DNA from: an uncultured Roseburia sp.
Lineage (GTDB): Bacteria > Bacillota > Clostridia > Lachnospirales > Lachnospiraceae
NCBI GenBank assembly: GCA_900542495.1
Contig: UQNW01000011.1
Span: forward strand, 1 to 64,000
DNA length: 64,000 nt
Direction of reading: 5' to 3'
Of this stretch, positions 46,400 to 54,731 are shown in pieces (position 1 is the first letter of the stretch; each line of letters begins with the position of its first letter). The translations under genes and the position numbers were made by a program. A model generated the notes under the pieces. That model worked only from the letters and a program-made list of their open reading frames with translations. It had not been told where the DNA came from and ran no database searches.

Positions 46400-47284
46400 A
46401 TGAATATCTTGGAATACGAAAATTATCAGGAAAAAATCTCTCATGGAAATCCTTTATTTCCTTATATCACCTACCTCTGCTCTATCCCGCTGGATTTTTC
46501 TTATGTGCCGATCCACTGGCATGATGAAATGGAGATTGTTTACATAAAAAAAGGACGTGGTATGATCACCGTGGATTTCAAACAGTACCCGGTCAGCGCC
46601 GGAACACTTGCCCTGATCATCCCGGGACAGCTTCATTCCATTGAACAATTCGAAAATGAGAGCATGGAATACGAAAATATTATTTTTCATCCGCAGATTC
46701 TGTTATCCAAACAGACCGATACATGCAGCACAGACTATTTTTCCCCACTTATGGACGGAACTATCTCCGTTCCTGTCCTTTATCAGCCGGGCGCTCCCTA
46801 TTACCACGAGATTTCCGCCTGTGTCGATGCAAATGATGAGATCTGCAAAACAGATCCGCCTGCCTACCAGCTTTTCATCAAAAGCCAGCTTTTTATGCTC
46901 TTTTTTATTCTATTTAACAAATGCAGTTCTAAGGATGTGCAGAAAAAAGATTACAAATCTTTAGAAAAAATGAAGCTGATCCTGAAATTTGTGGAAAACA
47001 ATTATATGGAAAAAATCACGATTGAAGATGTGGCAAAAGAAGTGAACCTAAGCCAGTCACATTTCATGAAGTATTTTAAAAACACAATGGGAACCTCGTT
47101 TATCGATTACCTGAACGAATACCGGCTCACAATGGCATCGAGACTTCTGATTTCCTCTGATTCCTCGATTTTAGATATTGCAGCGGAAGTGGGGTTTGAC
47201 AATCTTTCCTACTTTAACCGTTCCTTTAAAAAACGTTTTGAACAGACGCCGCGCGAGTATCGGAAGCACTATGCAAAACAATAA
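46400..47284 (+). CDS. AraC-family transcriptional regulator
   Basis: In this 294-residue protein the N-terminal cupin-like sensing domain (about 30-110) shows PIHWHDEMEIVYIKKGRG and IIPGQLHSIE. The C-terminal AraC DNA-binding domain (about 190-290) has two helix-turn-helix motifs, ITIEDVAKEVNLSQSHFMKYFK and ILDIAAEVGFDNLSYFNRSFKK. The start at 46400 was chosen with AAAGGAG eleven bases upstream; ATG 46391 is too close to that site. Divergence from glgP makes glgP a plausible target. Confidence 0.87.
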   Translation: MNILEYENYQEKISHGNPLFPYITYLCSIPLDFSYVPIHWHDEMEIVYIKKGRGMITVDFKQYPVSAGTLALIIPGQLHSIEQFENESMEYENIIFHPQILLSKQTDTCSTDYFSPLMDGTISVPVLYQPGAPYYHEISACVDANDEICKTDPPAYQLFIKSQLFMLFFILFNKCSSKDVQKKDYKSLEKMKLILKFVENNYMEKITIEDVAKEVNLSQSHFMKYFKNTMGTSFIDYLNEYRLTMASRLLISSDSSILDIAAEVGFDNLSYFNRSFKKRFEQTPREYRKHYAKQ

Positions 47285-47333
47285 CAGACCATACGATACG
47301 CCCACAATCCATGCCGTGAAATTGCGCAAAAAA

Positions 47334-47828
47334 TCAAATCACATAATACCCAACGATTCCGCAGACGATCCCCGCAAATGCACCTGCGATAATGTCTCTC
47401 GGCTCGTGGACTCCGACAAGCACACGCACGAGTCCAAGCAGCAAACCAATGATTCCCAGCAGCACACCTGCCCCCGGATGTTCATAAAAGATCGTCATTG
47501 CAATAATAAAAACAGAAAACACATGCCGGCTTGGAAACGATTTTCCTTTTGTATCTTTTTCAAGTACCGGCGGTATGTCAAATGTTTCATAAGGTCTTGG
47601 CGCATTGATAATTCTGCGGATCACTGTCAATCCCACAAACGATACCGCAGGAACGAATACTGCACGCAAAAGCCACGGATTGTGATCCACGAAAAGCATA
47701 AAAAGGTAAAGTGGATACACGCAGAACACCAGCGCGGTCAGCATATGATTTAAACTTGTCACACGTTTTGCGCGTTCCGTGTTGCTCCGAAGCGGCTCTG
47801 TTATTTTGATATACTGCTCTTTTGTCAT
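47334..47828 (-). CDS. PAP2-family phosphatase
   Basis: This 164-residue membrane protein has the PAP2 triad: RRIINAPRPYE (motif 1), SFPSRHVFSVF (motif 2, His), and VRVLVGVHEPRDIIAG (motif 3, His and Asp). It has four to five transmembrane segments. Such enzymes dephosphorylate membrane lipid pyrophosphates or phosphatidates. ATG 47828 was taken over TTG 47837. Confidence 0.85.
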   Translation of the reverse strand: MTKEQYIKITEPLRSNTERAKRVTSLNHMLTALVFCVYPLYLFMLFVDHNPWLLRAVFVPAVSFVGLTVIRRIINAPRPYETFDIPPVLEKDTKGKSFPSRHVFSVFIIAMTIFYEHPGAGVLLGIIGLLLGLVRVLVGVHEPRDIIAGAFAGIVCGIVGYYVI

Positions 47829-47951
47829 AAAAATCAAATCCTTCCAAAAGTACTATTGATAACTTCATGATACTCTCTATTATCTTACATTACTACACGA
47901 ATTATTCTGTTTTTACATTCTGTCACATCATTTACTGTTCACTTGTCCTGC

Positions 47952-48401
47952 TCACGATTCACTTCCAATGACCGCAAGCACTGCACCAATAAATATAAAG
48001 AAATCAGACACATTAAAAATGATTCTCTGAAACCATTTCGGTCCAATCTGAAACCGAATGTAATCTACAACATGATGTTTCGTGTACCTGTCGTACAAAT
48101 TGTTCAAGCCTCCGCCGGCTAACATGGCAAGTCCTGTTTTTGTAATCTGTTTTCCACTAAAGCGCATGATAAAATAATAACAAACTGCGACAAAAACCAT
48201 GATTACACTGTGAATGACAGTCATGACTTTCGGGTGCTTCGCTAACAGATTCAGTGTTGCTCCCTTATTATAGAATTTTTCTATGCAGATTTTTCCACCA
48301 AGGCGCGGATGTTTTACTTTTCTGGCATATTTTCTGTCGATATATTTTTTAATAAAAAAATCAAGTGCAAAAATTGCTGCTGTGATTGCGAGATAAATCA
48401 T
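47952..48401 (-). CDS. Signal peptidase II-like protein
   Basis: This 149-residue protein has four transmembrane segments and both catalytic aspartates in LspA-type context: GGGLNNLYDRYTKHHVVDYI (about 96-115) and FNVSDFFIFIG (about 128-138). The FYNKGATLNLL segment matches the LspA Asn-Gly-Ala motif. It should cleave prolipoproteins. The start is 9 bp after the TOPRIM-like gene stop and its GAGGGTAG ribosome site overlaps that stop, suggesting coupling. It may be a second, specialised LspA rather than the only one in the genome. Confidence 0.8.
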   Translation of the reverse strand: MIYLAITAAIFALDFFIKKYIDRKYARKVKHPRLGGKICIEKFYNKGATLNLLAKHPKVMTVIHSVIMVFVAVCYYFIMRFSGKQITKTGLAMLAGGGLNNLYDRYTKHHVVDYIRFQIGPKWFQRIIFNVSDFFIFIGAVLAVIGSES

Positions 48402-48410
48402 ATTCTACCC

Positions 48411-48923
48411 TCATTTTATTTTTATCTGTTCTGCATCATTTCCAAATTTTTGAAATTTGTTATCCGGTATGCGGTTCCACAATTTGGAAATCTGAAAATT
48501 ATTTTGTTTTAATCTGGCATCAAGATTGCTGCAATTAATCAGATCTCTCTTGTAATTTATATCTGATTTACTTTTTGTAAGTTCCGAGATTGATTTTATA
48601 TTACAGGCATTTATTAATTCATCCTCCAGATTTTTTACCTGTGGAATACACAACACCTTCTTAACACATGGCTGTTTTTTCAAAAAAATAATATTTTCAT
48701 TCATTATAGTAATGTTGCTCTCAACATCTGTATCGTAAATCAATACCACAATTGTACCACTTTTTAATGTTCGTATTCTGGCTTCTGAAAAACGATTTTG
48801 AACAGCATTAAAAATGTCTACCTTTCCACTTTTAATACATCCCATATCTCTCTTTAAAATATCAACAATTTTCTTCTCGTCATGTCCCTCTACATAGTAA
48901 TGATACACCTCATTTTTCTTCAT
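48411..48923 (-). CDS. TOPRIM-like small protein, ATPase partner
   Basis: This 170-residue protein has an N-terminal VEGHDEKKIV (Glu12) and VVLIYDTDVES (Asp64, Asp66) that fit the Glu and Asp-x-Asp of TOPRIM or DUF4435/RloB-like nucleases. The rest (VKNLEDELINAC; basic C-terminus) is not known to me. It lies 17 bp after an ABC-type ATPase gene and 9 bp before the LspA-like gene, and it is AT-rich. Split ATPase + TOPRIM pairs such as AriAB (PARIS) act in phage defence. The role here is inference. Confidence 0.65.
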   Translation of the reverse strand: MKKNEVYHYYVEGHDEKKIVDILKRDMGCIKSGKVDIFNAVQNRFSEARIRTLKSGTIVVLIYDTDVESNITIMNENIIFLKKQPCVKKVLCIPQVKNLEDELINACNIKSISELTKSKSDINYKRDLINCSNLDARLKQNNFQISKLWNRIPDNKFQKFGNDAEQIKIK

Positions 48924-48940
48924 ACGTATCCCTCCTGAAA

Positions 48941-50044
48941 TTATAAATCAGCTATTTCATATAACTTATGTAATTCAGGTGCCGTACAAAACAAATCATT
49001 CTCCACCGCATTTTTCAAAGAATCTGTATTACGTTTTAAATATTGGGACGCATTAATACATTTTATTGGCATATCTTCATCTTCCACTTCTTTTTTCAAA
49101 AAATAGAAAGAATGTTTCGGCAACTGCATATCTAAAATATCCGTATTATGGGTTGTAAAAAACAACTGCTTTTTGTCCGTCAAGCGATCGATCATGATAG
49201 AAAGGCATGCTTTCTCTACATCACTGTTTACAAAAGAAAATAATTCATCACAATAATACAGATCGTGAAGATCACACACAAGTGCTGTAATAATATAAGA
49301 AATATCAAGTCCGGCTTTTGTTCCACTGGATAATACCTGTCCATCTACAATCTGTCCATCTTTAATAATAGCTGAGCAGTTCTCCCATTTTACTGCATAT
49401 GTATTTTCTACCTCTTTCATCTTCACAACTTCTTTAATGGACGGATCTAATGTCTGTAAAATGTGTTTTAAAACATATAAATAATTTTTTTCTTCCTCGA
49501 TCCGTATGTAAGTTTTTGTTTTACCTGCATCCTCAGGATACGAAAAATTCCAGCCAGACAAATCTAATCCATCATATGATACTGTTTTTCCTTTTCCATT
49601 ATCTAATTTTTTTACACAATTCTCATAATTATCTTTTGGTTCAATTGGAATTGCCTGAATCTGTATCTCTACATTCTCCTCGGTATAATTTCCTGTTTCA
49701 CTTGGCAATATCTTCATCTCAAATCTGCAAAACTGATTATATTCTGTCACAAACTCAATTTTTAACATGGTTTCCTTTTTTACATCATTGATTTTATTGG
49801 TAAATCTCTTATAATTTCCATCACTAAGATAATTCACAAAGAGCATTAATACTTTTCCTAAGGATGTTTTTCCTGTCGCATTTCCGCCCATAATAATATT
49901 TAATTTTTTATATCGGAAATTAGGTCTGTCATGTAAATATTCTTCTGGAATTGTCGAATCAACAATTTTTTTCGGATATGACATATTCATATGAAAGTTC
50001 TTGAAAGCATACAAATTATCTATTTTAATATCCATAATCAACAT
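48941..50044 (-). CDS. OLD/AAA_15-like ATPase
   Basis: This 367-residue ABC-type ATPase has Walker A GGNATGKTS (53-61), the ABC signature LSSGTKAGLD (238-247), Walker B YYCDELF (263-269) and H-loop FFTTHN (295-300). A specific N-terminal IDNLYAFKNF opens it. It ends after the ATPase core without a fused TOPRIM, which the next gene seems to provide. The start at 50044 has GGGAG eight bases upstream; ATG 50104 (with AGAGG) is an alternative, adding 20 residues. AT-rich compared with the hydrogenase genes beside it. Confidence 0.8.
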   Translation of the reverse strand: MLIMDIKIDNLYAFKNFHMNMSYPKKIVDSTIPEEYLHDRPNFRYKKLNIIMGGNATGKTSLGKVLMLFVNYLSDGNYKRFTNKINDVKKETMLKIEFVTEYNQFCRFEMKILPSETGNYTEENVEIQIQAIPIEPKDNYENCVKKLDNGKGKTVSYDGLDLSGWNFSYPEDAGKTKTYIRIEEEKNYLYVLKHILQTLDPSIKEVVKMKEVENTYAVKWENCSAIIKDGQIVDGQVLSSGTKAGLDISYIITALVCDLHDLYYCDELFSFVNSDVEKACLSIMIDRLTDKKQLFFTTHNTDILDMQLPKHSFYFLKKEVEDEDMPIKCINASQYLKRNTDSLKNAVENDLFCTAPELHKLYEIADL

Positions 50045-50160
50045 AATTTGTTCTCCCTCTCTTTTGCATATTTGTTCGTTTTTTACGAAGTAATCCTCTT
50101 TCATAAAATTATACCTCTTTTTATTTCAAATTCAAGTCTTTCTTTTCATTTTAAATATAG

Positions 50161-50206
50161 AAAAAGAGCATATGATAAAAATGTTGTATTTTGTCATACG
50201 CTCTTT
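50161..50206 (-). terminator. Terminator of hydrogenase operon
   Basis: Minus strand: AAAGAGCGTATGAC pairs with TCATATGCTCTTT and is followed by TTCTATA, about 40 bp after the hydrogenase stop. Confidence 0.7.
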
Positions 50207-50243
50207 GATATCTGTAAATATAATTATTCTACCCTCATACACC

Positions 50244-51977
50244 TTAAACCGGCATCTCCCACGCATTATGATCTGTATGTAAGAGCATATGTGCTTTGTG
50301 TGAAAGCGGTTTTTCCATGTAATTTTCATATAATTTTAAGACATCCGGGTTCTCATGGGAGAAACGGATTTTTGCATTTTTATCGAGGAAATAAAGATTC
50401 TCTCCACGGACTGATGCTAATTCTTCTCCGTCATGAATCGGCTGGCCGCCGCCACCTACGCATCCACCCGGACAGGCCATCACTTCCACAAAATCGTAAT
50501 GAACTTCTCCTCTTTCAATGCGCTCTAATAAATTTCTTGTGTTTGAAAGTCCACAGACCACTGCAACCGACACCTCTGTGTCTGCAAGTGTAACCGTTGC
50601 CTCTTTTACACCTGTTTCCATGTTATTGCGGACAATTTGAAAAGCATCCGCATCCGGGTTCTTTCCATTCACAAGATAATATGCTGAACGGATTGCAGCC
50701 TCCATCACACCTCCGGTCGAACCGAAGATCACACCCGCTCCGGTTCCTTCACTCATCAGAGGATCACATTCCACATCCTCTAATGTCTCCGGCAGAATGT
50801 GTGCAGAACGGATCATCCGCTCTAACTCTCTTGTTGTGAGTACTGCATCAATATCATGTCCTGCATATTCCTCATGATACAGTTCCATCTTCGCTTCCCC
50901 TTTTTTCGCCACACAAGGCATAATGGAAACGGTATAGATATTTTCCGGTTTCACACCGATGCTGTCTGCAAAATAAGTTTTCATGACAGCACCAAACATC
51001 TGTTGCGGACTTTTCGCCGTGGAAAGCTGTGGTACCATATGTGGAAACTGGCTTTTTACAAAACGTACCCATCCCGGGCAGCAGGAAGTGAACATTGGAC
51101 GGACTTTTGTCTCACCTTTTTTCAGGCGCTCCAAAAATTCGTTTCCCTCTTCCATAATGGTTAAATCCGCTGAAAATGCTGTGTCAAAAACATAGTCCAC
51201 GCCCATTTTCTTTAACGCATGTACGATTTTTCCAAAAGTTGCCTCCTCGCGCTTCATGCCGAGAGCCTCTCCCCATGCTGCGCGCACCGCAGGCGCAATC
51301 TGGGCAACAACCACTTTCTTCTCATCTGCAATTGCCTCCCATACTTTTTCCGTATCATCACGTTCCCTGAGCGCACCGACCGGGCAATGGGTGATACACT
51401 GTCCGCAGAGCGCACATGCTGCCTGATTTATTTGCCGATTACCGGATACACCGACCGTTGTTCTCGAACCGGTTCCTGTCACATCCCAGATCTTAAGTCC
51501 CTGCACTTTGTCGCATACCTGAATGCAGCGCATACATTTGACACATTTTCGTGCATCGCGGATTAGTGGAAAATTTTTATCCCACGGCTCTGTTTCAAAA
51601 CGCTCTTTATACGGAAGGTCAATGATATTCAGATCATTTGCCACAGTCTGCAAGGTACAGTTTCCACTCCGTACACAGGTCGCACACTTGCAGTCATGCT
51701 GGGATAAAATAAGCTGGATCGTCTTTCTTCTATCCACGCGCACCTTCGGACTGTTGGTGTGGATCACCATTCCTTCTTTTACAACATTGTTACAGGAAGT
51801 GATGAGTTTATCCATTCCCTCTAATTCCACGACACAGACACGACAGGCTGCAATTTCATTAATTCCCTTTAAATAGCAGAGTTTCGGGATTGGGATTTTG
51901 CTGCTTTTCGCTGCCTCCATAATGGTGGTACCTTCCGGTACCGAAATTACTTTATCGTCAATTGTAAGATTTACCAT
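50244..51977 (-). CDS. [FeFe] hydrogenase with N-terminal ferredoxin modules
   Basis: This 577-residue modular group A hydrogenase has an N-terminal [2Fe-2S] domain (Cys34, 45, 48, 62), a His-Cys3 cluster (HDCKCATC...C, 94-107), and a two-[4Fe-4S] ferredoxin domain (CVKCMRCIQVC; CALCGQCITHC, 145-198). The H-cluster domain has TSCCPGW (297-303), MPCVAKKGE (353-361) and ACPGGCVGGGGQP. It reduces protons or oxidises H2 in the cytoplasm. Its ATG overlaps the stop of the GltD-like gene, so the two products probably form a complex passing electrons from NAD(P)H. Confidence 0.95.
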   Translation of the reverse strand: MVNLTIDDKVISVPEGTTIMEAAKSSKIPIPKLCYLKGINEIAACRVCVVELEGMDKLITSCNNVVKEGMVIHTNSPKVRVDRRKTIQLILSQHDCKCATCVRSGNCTLQTVANDLNIIDLPYKERFETEPWDKNFPLIRDARKCVKCMRCIQVCDKVQGLKIWDVTGTGSRTTVGVSGNRQINQAACALCGQCITHCPVGALRERDDTEKVWEAIADEKKVVVAQIAPAVRAAWGEALGMKREEATFGKIVHALKKMGVDYVFDTAFSADLTIMEEGNEFLERLKKGETKVRPMFTSCCPGWVRFVKSQFPHMVPQLSTAKSPQQMFGAVMKTYFADSIGVKPENIYTVSIMPCVAKKGEAKMELYHEEYAGHDIDAVLTTRELERMIRSAHILPETLEDVECDPLMSEGTGAGVIFGSTGGVMEAAIRSAYYLVNGKNPDADAFQIVRNNMETGVKEATVTLADTEVSVAVVCGLSNTRNLLERIERGEVHYDFVEVMACPGGCVGGGGQPIHDGEELASVRGENLYFLDKNAKIRFSHENPDVLKLYENYMEKPLSHKAHMLLHTDHNAWEMPV

Positions 51978-53803
51978 TCTTCTTCACGGCCTCCTTTGAA
52001 AATTCCATATCCAAAATGATCACAGCGCAGACAGCGTCCTGACTCCTGATGTGCCTCTTTTTCTGTCATGCAAAACTCCACTGCTTCAAAATCACAGACT
52101 CTCTCACCGGATTCTCTCTCGGATAAATTAACCCTTCCACAAGGTGGTCTGTCATCTAATCTTGCCTCCGGGATCTTGACATCCGTGGAAATAATATGAT
52201 GATATCCAAGGTACTCATCAATGTTGGCTGCAACAACCTTCGCTGCTGCGATTGCTTTAATAACGGAAGCCGGTCCGCTTGCACAGTCTCCACCCGCAAA
52301 AACACCCGGTATATTTTCAAATCCTCCATGACGTTCTGTTACGATTTTTCCGCGCTCTACCGGAACACCTGCCTCAGCAAAATGCTGATATTCAATATCC
52401 TGTCCAATTGCAACGATCAATGTCTGGCATGGGATAAAAATATCTTCCTCGCCGGTTGCCTTCACACTGGCTCTTCCGTCTTTGATTTTGCTGATCATCT
52501 GCGGTGTCACATAAATTCCTTTGACTCTTCCGTTTTCGTCAGCAACAATACGCGACGGCGCCTTTAATGTTAAAAGCTCGATTCCTTCTGCCACTGCACC
52601 TTCGATTTCCGCCGGAAGCGCTGTCATATCTGCAACACGTCTGCGATATAAAATGGTTACTTTTTTTGCACCTAATCTTCTTGCTGTCCGCACTGCATCC
52701 ATAGATACATTTCCACCGCCGACAACCGCAACCTCCTGTCCGGTCAGATCCGGGTTCTGTTTTTTCCCGACATCACGTAAAAACTGTACTGCCGATAAAA
52801 CTCCCTCTGACTGTTCGCCTTCAATTCCGAGTTTTTTATCTGTGCTCGCACCAATGGTGATAAGCACCGCATCATACTCTTCCCGTAAACTCTGAATGGT
52901 AATATCCTCTCCGATGCGGAGTCCGTGCTTTACCTCTACCCCGGTTTTTAAAATCGCACGCACATCTTCTTCTAACCGCTCCTTCGGCAGTCTGTAGTTT
53001 GGAATTCCATAACGCAACATTCCGCCAAGCTCCAGAAGCATCTCAAAAACAGTCACCTGATGTCCCATGAGCTGCAGATAGTACGCAGCAGAAAGACCTC
53101 CCGGTCCGCCTCCTACGATTGCCACACGTTTTCCGGTGGACGGCGCACATTCCGGTGGATCAACCTCTCCTGCAAAATCTGCCGCCACACGTTTTAAGCC
53201 ACGGATATTGACCGCATCATCCACAATGTTCCTGCGGCATCTTGCCTCACATGGATGCTCACAGATAAATCCGCAGGTCGTTGGAAACGGATTATCTTTC
53301 CGGATCAGACGAATGGCATCTGCATATCTTCCCTCATGCACTAATGCGATGTATCCAGGGATATCGACATGTGCCGGGCAGAGTGCCACACATGGAACTG
53401 CCTGCTTGCTGTGGCTCATGCAGCGGTCATGCAGAATATGGGATTCATAATCTTCCCTGCATCCGATCAGACTTTTATACACCAGATCTGCGGCTTCGTA
53501 ACCAATCGCACAGTCCGCGGAGTCTTTGATCGATACGGCTAACTCTTCCATCTCTTTTAGCGTATCCATGGTTGCTTCTCCGTTCATGACCTCGGTTAAC
53601 ATGGTTTTTAACTGCCAGAGTCCTATACGGCACGGAACACATTTTCCACAGGTCTGCGCGTGACATAACTCCAAAAATGCTCTGGTAAGATCTACCGGAC
53701 ATAATCCCGGCGGACTTGATTCGATCCGTCGTTCCAAATCTTTATATAGTCCTTCTATTACAAGCTGCGCCCGGTCCGGTGCCGGGATTTCCAATCTGCT
53801 CAT
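51971..53803 (-). CDS. GltD-like flavoprotein with NuoF-type Fe-S domain
   Basis: This 610-residue protein starts with a NuoF C-terminal-like [4Fe-4S] domain (TCGKCVPCRIG, about 51-61). A GltD-like region follows with Cys motifs (CVALCPAHVDIPGY; CGFICEHPCEARCRR), FAD-binding VAIVGGGPGGLSAAYYL (about 229) and a second nucleotide site VAVVGGGNVSMDAVRTARR (about 365). It is expected to oxidise NAD(P)H and hand electrons to the hydrogenase that overlaps it. It resembles glutamate-synthase-linked (group A2) hydrogenase partners, recalled from the HydDB classification. Confidence 0.87.
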   Translation of the reverse strand: MSRLEIPAPDRAQLVIEGLYKDLERRIESSPPGLCPVDLTRAFLELCHAQTCGKCVPCRIGLWQLKTMLTEVMNGEATMDTLKEMEELAVSIKDSADCAIGYEAADLVYKSLIGCREDYESHILHDRCMSHSKQAVPCVALCPAHVDIPGYIALVHEGRYADAIRLIRKDNPFPTTCGFICEHPCEARCRRNIVDDAVNIRGLKRVAADFAGEVDPPECAPSTGKRVAIVGGGPGGLSAAYYLQLMGHQVTVFEMLLELGGMLRYGIPNYRLPKERLEEDVRAILKTGVEVKHGLRIGEDITIQSLREEYDAVLITIGASTDKKLGIEGEQSEGVLSAVQFLRDVGKKQNPDLTGQEVAVVGGGNVSMDAVRTARRLGAKKVTILYRRRVADMTALPAEIEGAVAEGIELLTLKAPSRIVADENGRVKGIYVTPQMISKIKDGRASVKATGEEDIFIPCQTLIVAIGQDIEYQHFAEAGVPVERGKIVTERHGGFENIPGVFAGGDCASGPASVIKAIAAAKVVAANIDEYLGYHHIISTDVKIPEARLDDRPPCGRVNLSERESGERVCDFEAVEFCMTEKEAHQESGRCLRCDHFGYGIFKGGREEEW

Positions 53804-53974
53804 TTTACCCTCTCCTTCTGATGTAAATAATGATATGAGTAGATTGTAAAATACGATCTTTGGGTTTTCAAGAATAGTTAATATTTAGACAGGCTTGATA
53901 AATTTTTCTCAATTAACAAGTCATTTTATATTGGAATGAAAAAATAGAGGACAGATTGATAAATTGGAATTGTA

Positions 53975-54433
53975 TTATTCAATCACCTTGCTGGAATAGG
54001 ATTCCAAAGAAATTCTTATTTTAGGTAAATTCACTTTCTGGAATTTATCTGCCCATTTGAGTAAATCAATTAAAGACTTCAAACTTTCTTTTTTACCTTT
54101 TTCAATGCCTAGCTTTCTTCTGATGAATCTACGAACAATTCGGTATATACATTTAAATTGAGGAACATCAAGTACATAAATTTTATCAGCATCTTCAAAG
54201 CATTGTTTACACCATGTAAAATAAACTCCTTCAATAATCCAATCATCTTTTTGCAAAATTTGATTTAGGAGAGCATCCCTTTCCTGCGGATTTCTTTTTG
54301 TTCCATAATCATTTGCAGCATTATCCCATTGTAAATCGTCCAAATCATAATGGGGTATATCAAATTGTTTTGAAAGATTATCAGCAAGAAAAGATTTTCC
54401 GCTTCCGGGTGCTCCGATGATATGAATTTTCAT
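53975..54433 (-). CDS. Small P-loop kinase-like protein
   Basis: This 152-residue P-loop protein has MKIHIIGAPGSGKSFLA at the start, DLDDLQW (about 31-37), WIIEGVYFTWCKQCFEDADKIYVLDVP (lid/Walker B region) and Arg-rich RRFIRRKLG. It resembles adenylate-kinase-like 'topology modulation' (FlaR-like) proteins, and the substrate is unknown. The start at 54433 follows AGAGGACAAAAAC; extra codons upstream lack a site. AT-rich and alone, with no clear neighbours, so possibly acquired. Confidence 0.7.
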   Translation of the reverse strand: MKIHIIGAPGSGKSFLADNLSKQFDIPHYDLDDLQWDNAANDYGTKRNPQERDALLNQILQKDDWIIEGVYFTWCKQCFEDADKIYVLDVPQFKCIYRIVRRFIRRKLGIEKGKKESLKSLIDLLKWADKFQKVNLPKIRISLESYSSKVIE

Positions 54434-54530
54434 GTTTTTGTCCTCTGCAAAATACCGATTTATATAACAATATCTTAGCATAAAATATAGGTGACTTGTC
54501 AATTTATATCTCGTAAACTAGAGCCAGCAA

Positions 54531-54608
54531 CGTAAATTGACAGATTTTATGACTGCATTCATAACGCAAATCAGGGCAGATTTAAAAGAATATGCACAAA
54601 TCAATCAT
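54531..54608 (+). repeat. Fold-back repeat, family D, copy 2
   Basis: Begins CGTAAATTGACAGATTTTAT and aligns without gaps to 28036-28113 at roughly four of five bases, same orientation. It lies between the P-loop gene and dapL, next to a 20 bp stem hairpin. Confidence 0.55.
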
Positions 54609-54616
54609 AGTAGAAA

Positions 54617-54702
54617 AGAAGCAAAATCGTACAAACAAATATGATTTCCTTTGTGAGCCTTGCGAACAGGAACATCCTATTTTGTCTGTACGATTTTGCT
54701 TT
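54617..54702 (-). terminator. Long-stem hairpin after dapL
   Basis: AGCAAAATCGTACAAACAAA (54620-54639) pairs with TTTGTCTGTACGATTTTGCT (54681-54700) with one mismatch around a ~41 base loop. On the minus strand TTCTTTTC follows. It is likely dapL's terminator, though its length suggests a repeat element. Confidence 0.6.
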
Positions 54703-54731
54703 ATATACACCAATAATATTGACTTGTGAAT

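Noticed and set aside
47178..47753. 191-residue plus-strand open frame
   Set aside because: It is the antisense shadow of the PAP2 phosphatase gene and the end of the AraC gene in another frame.
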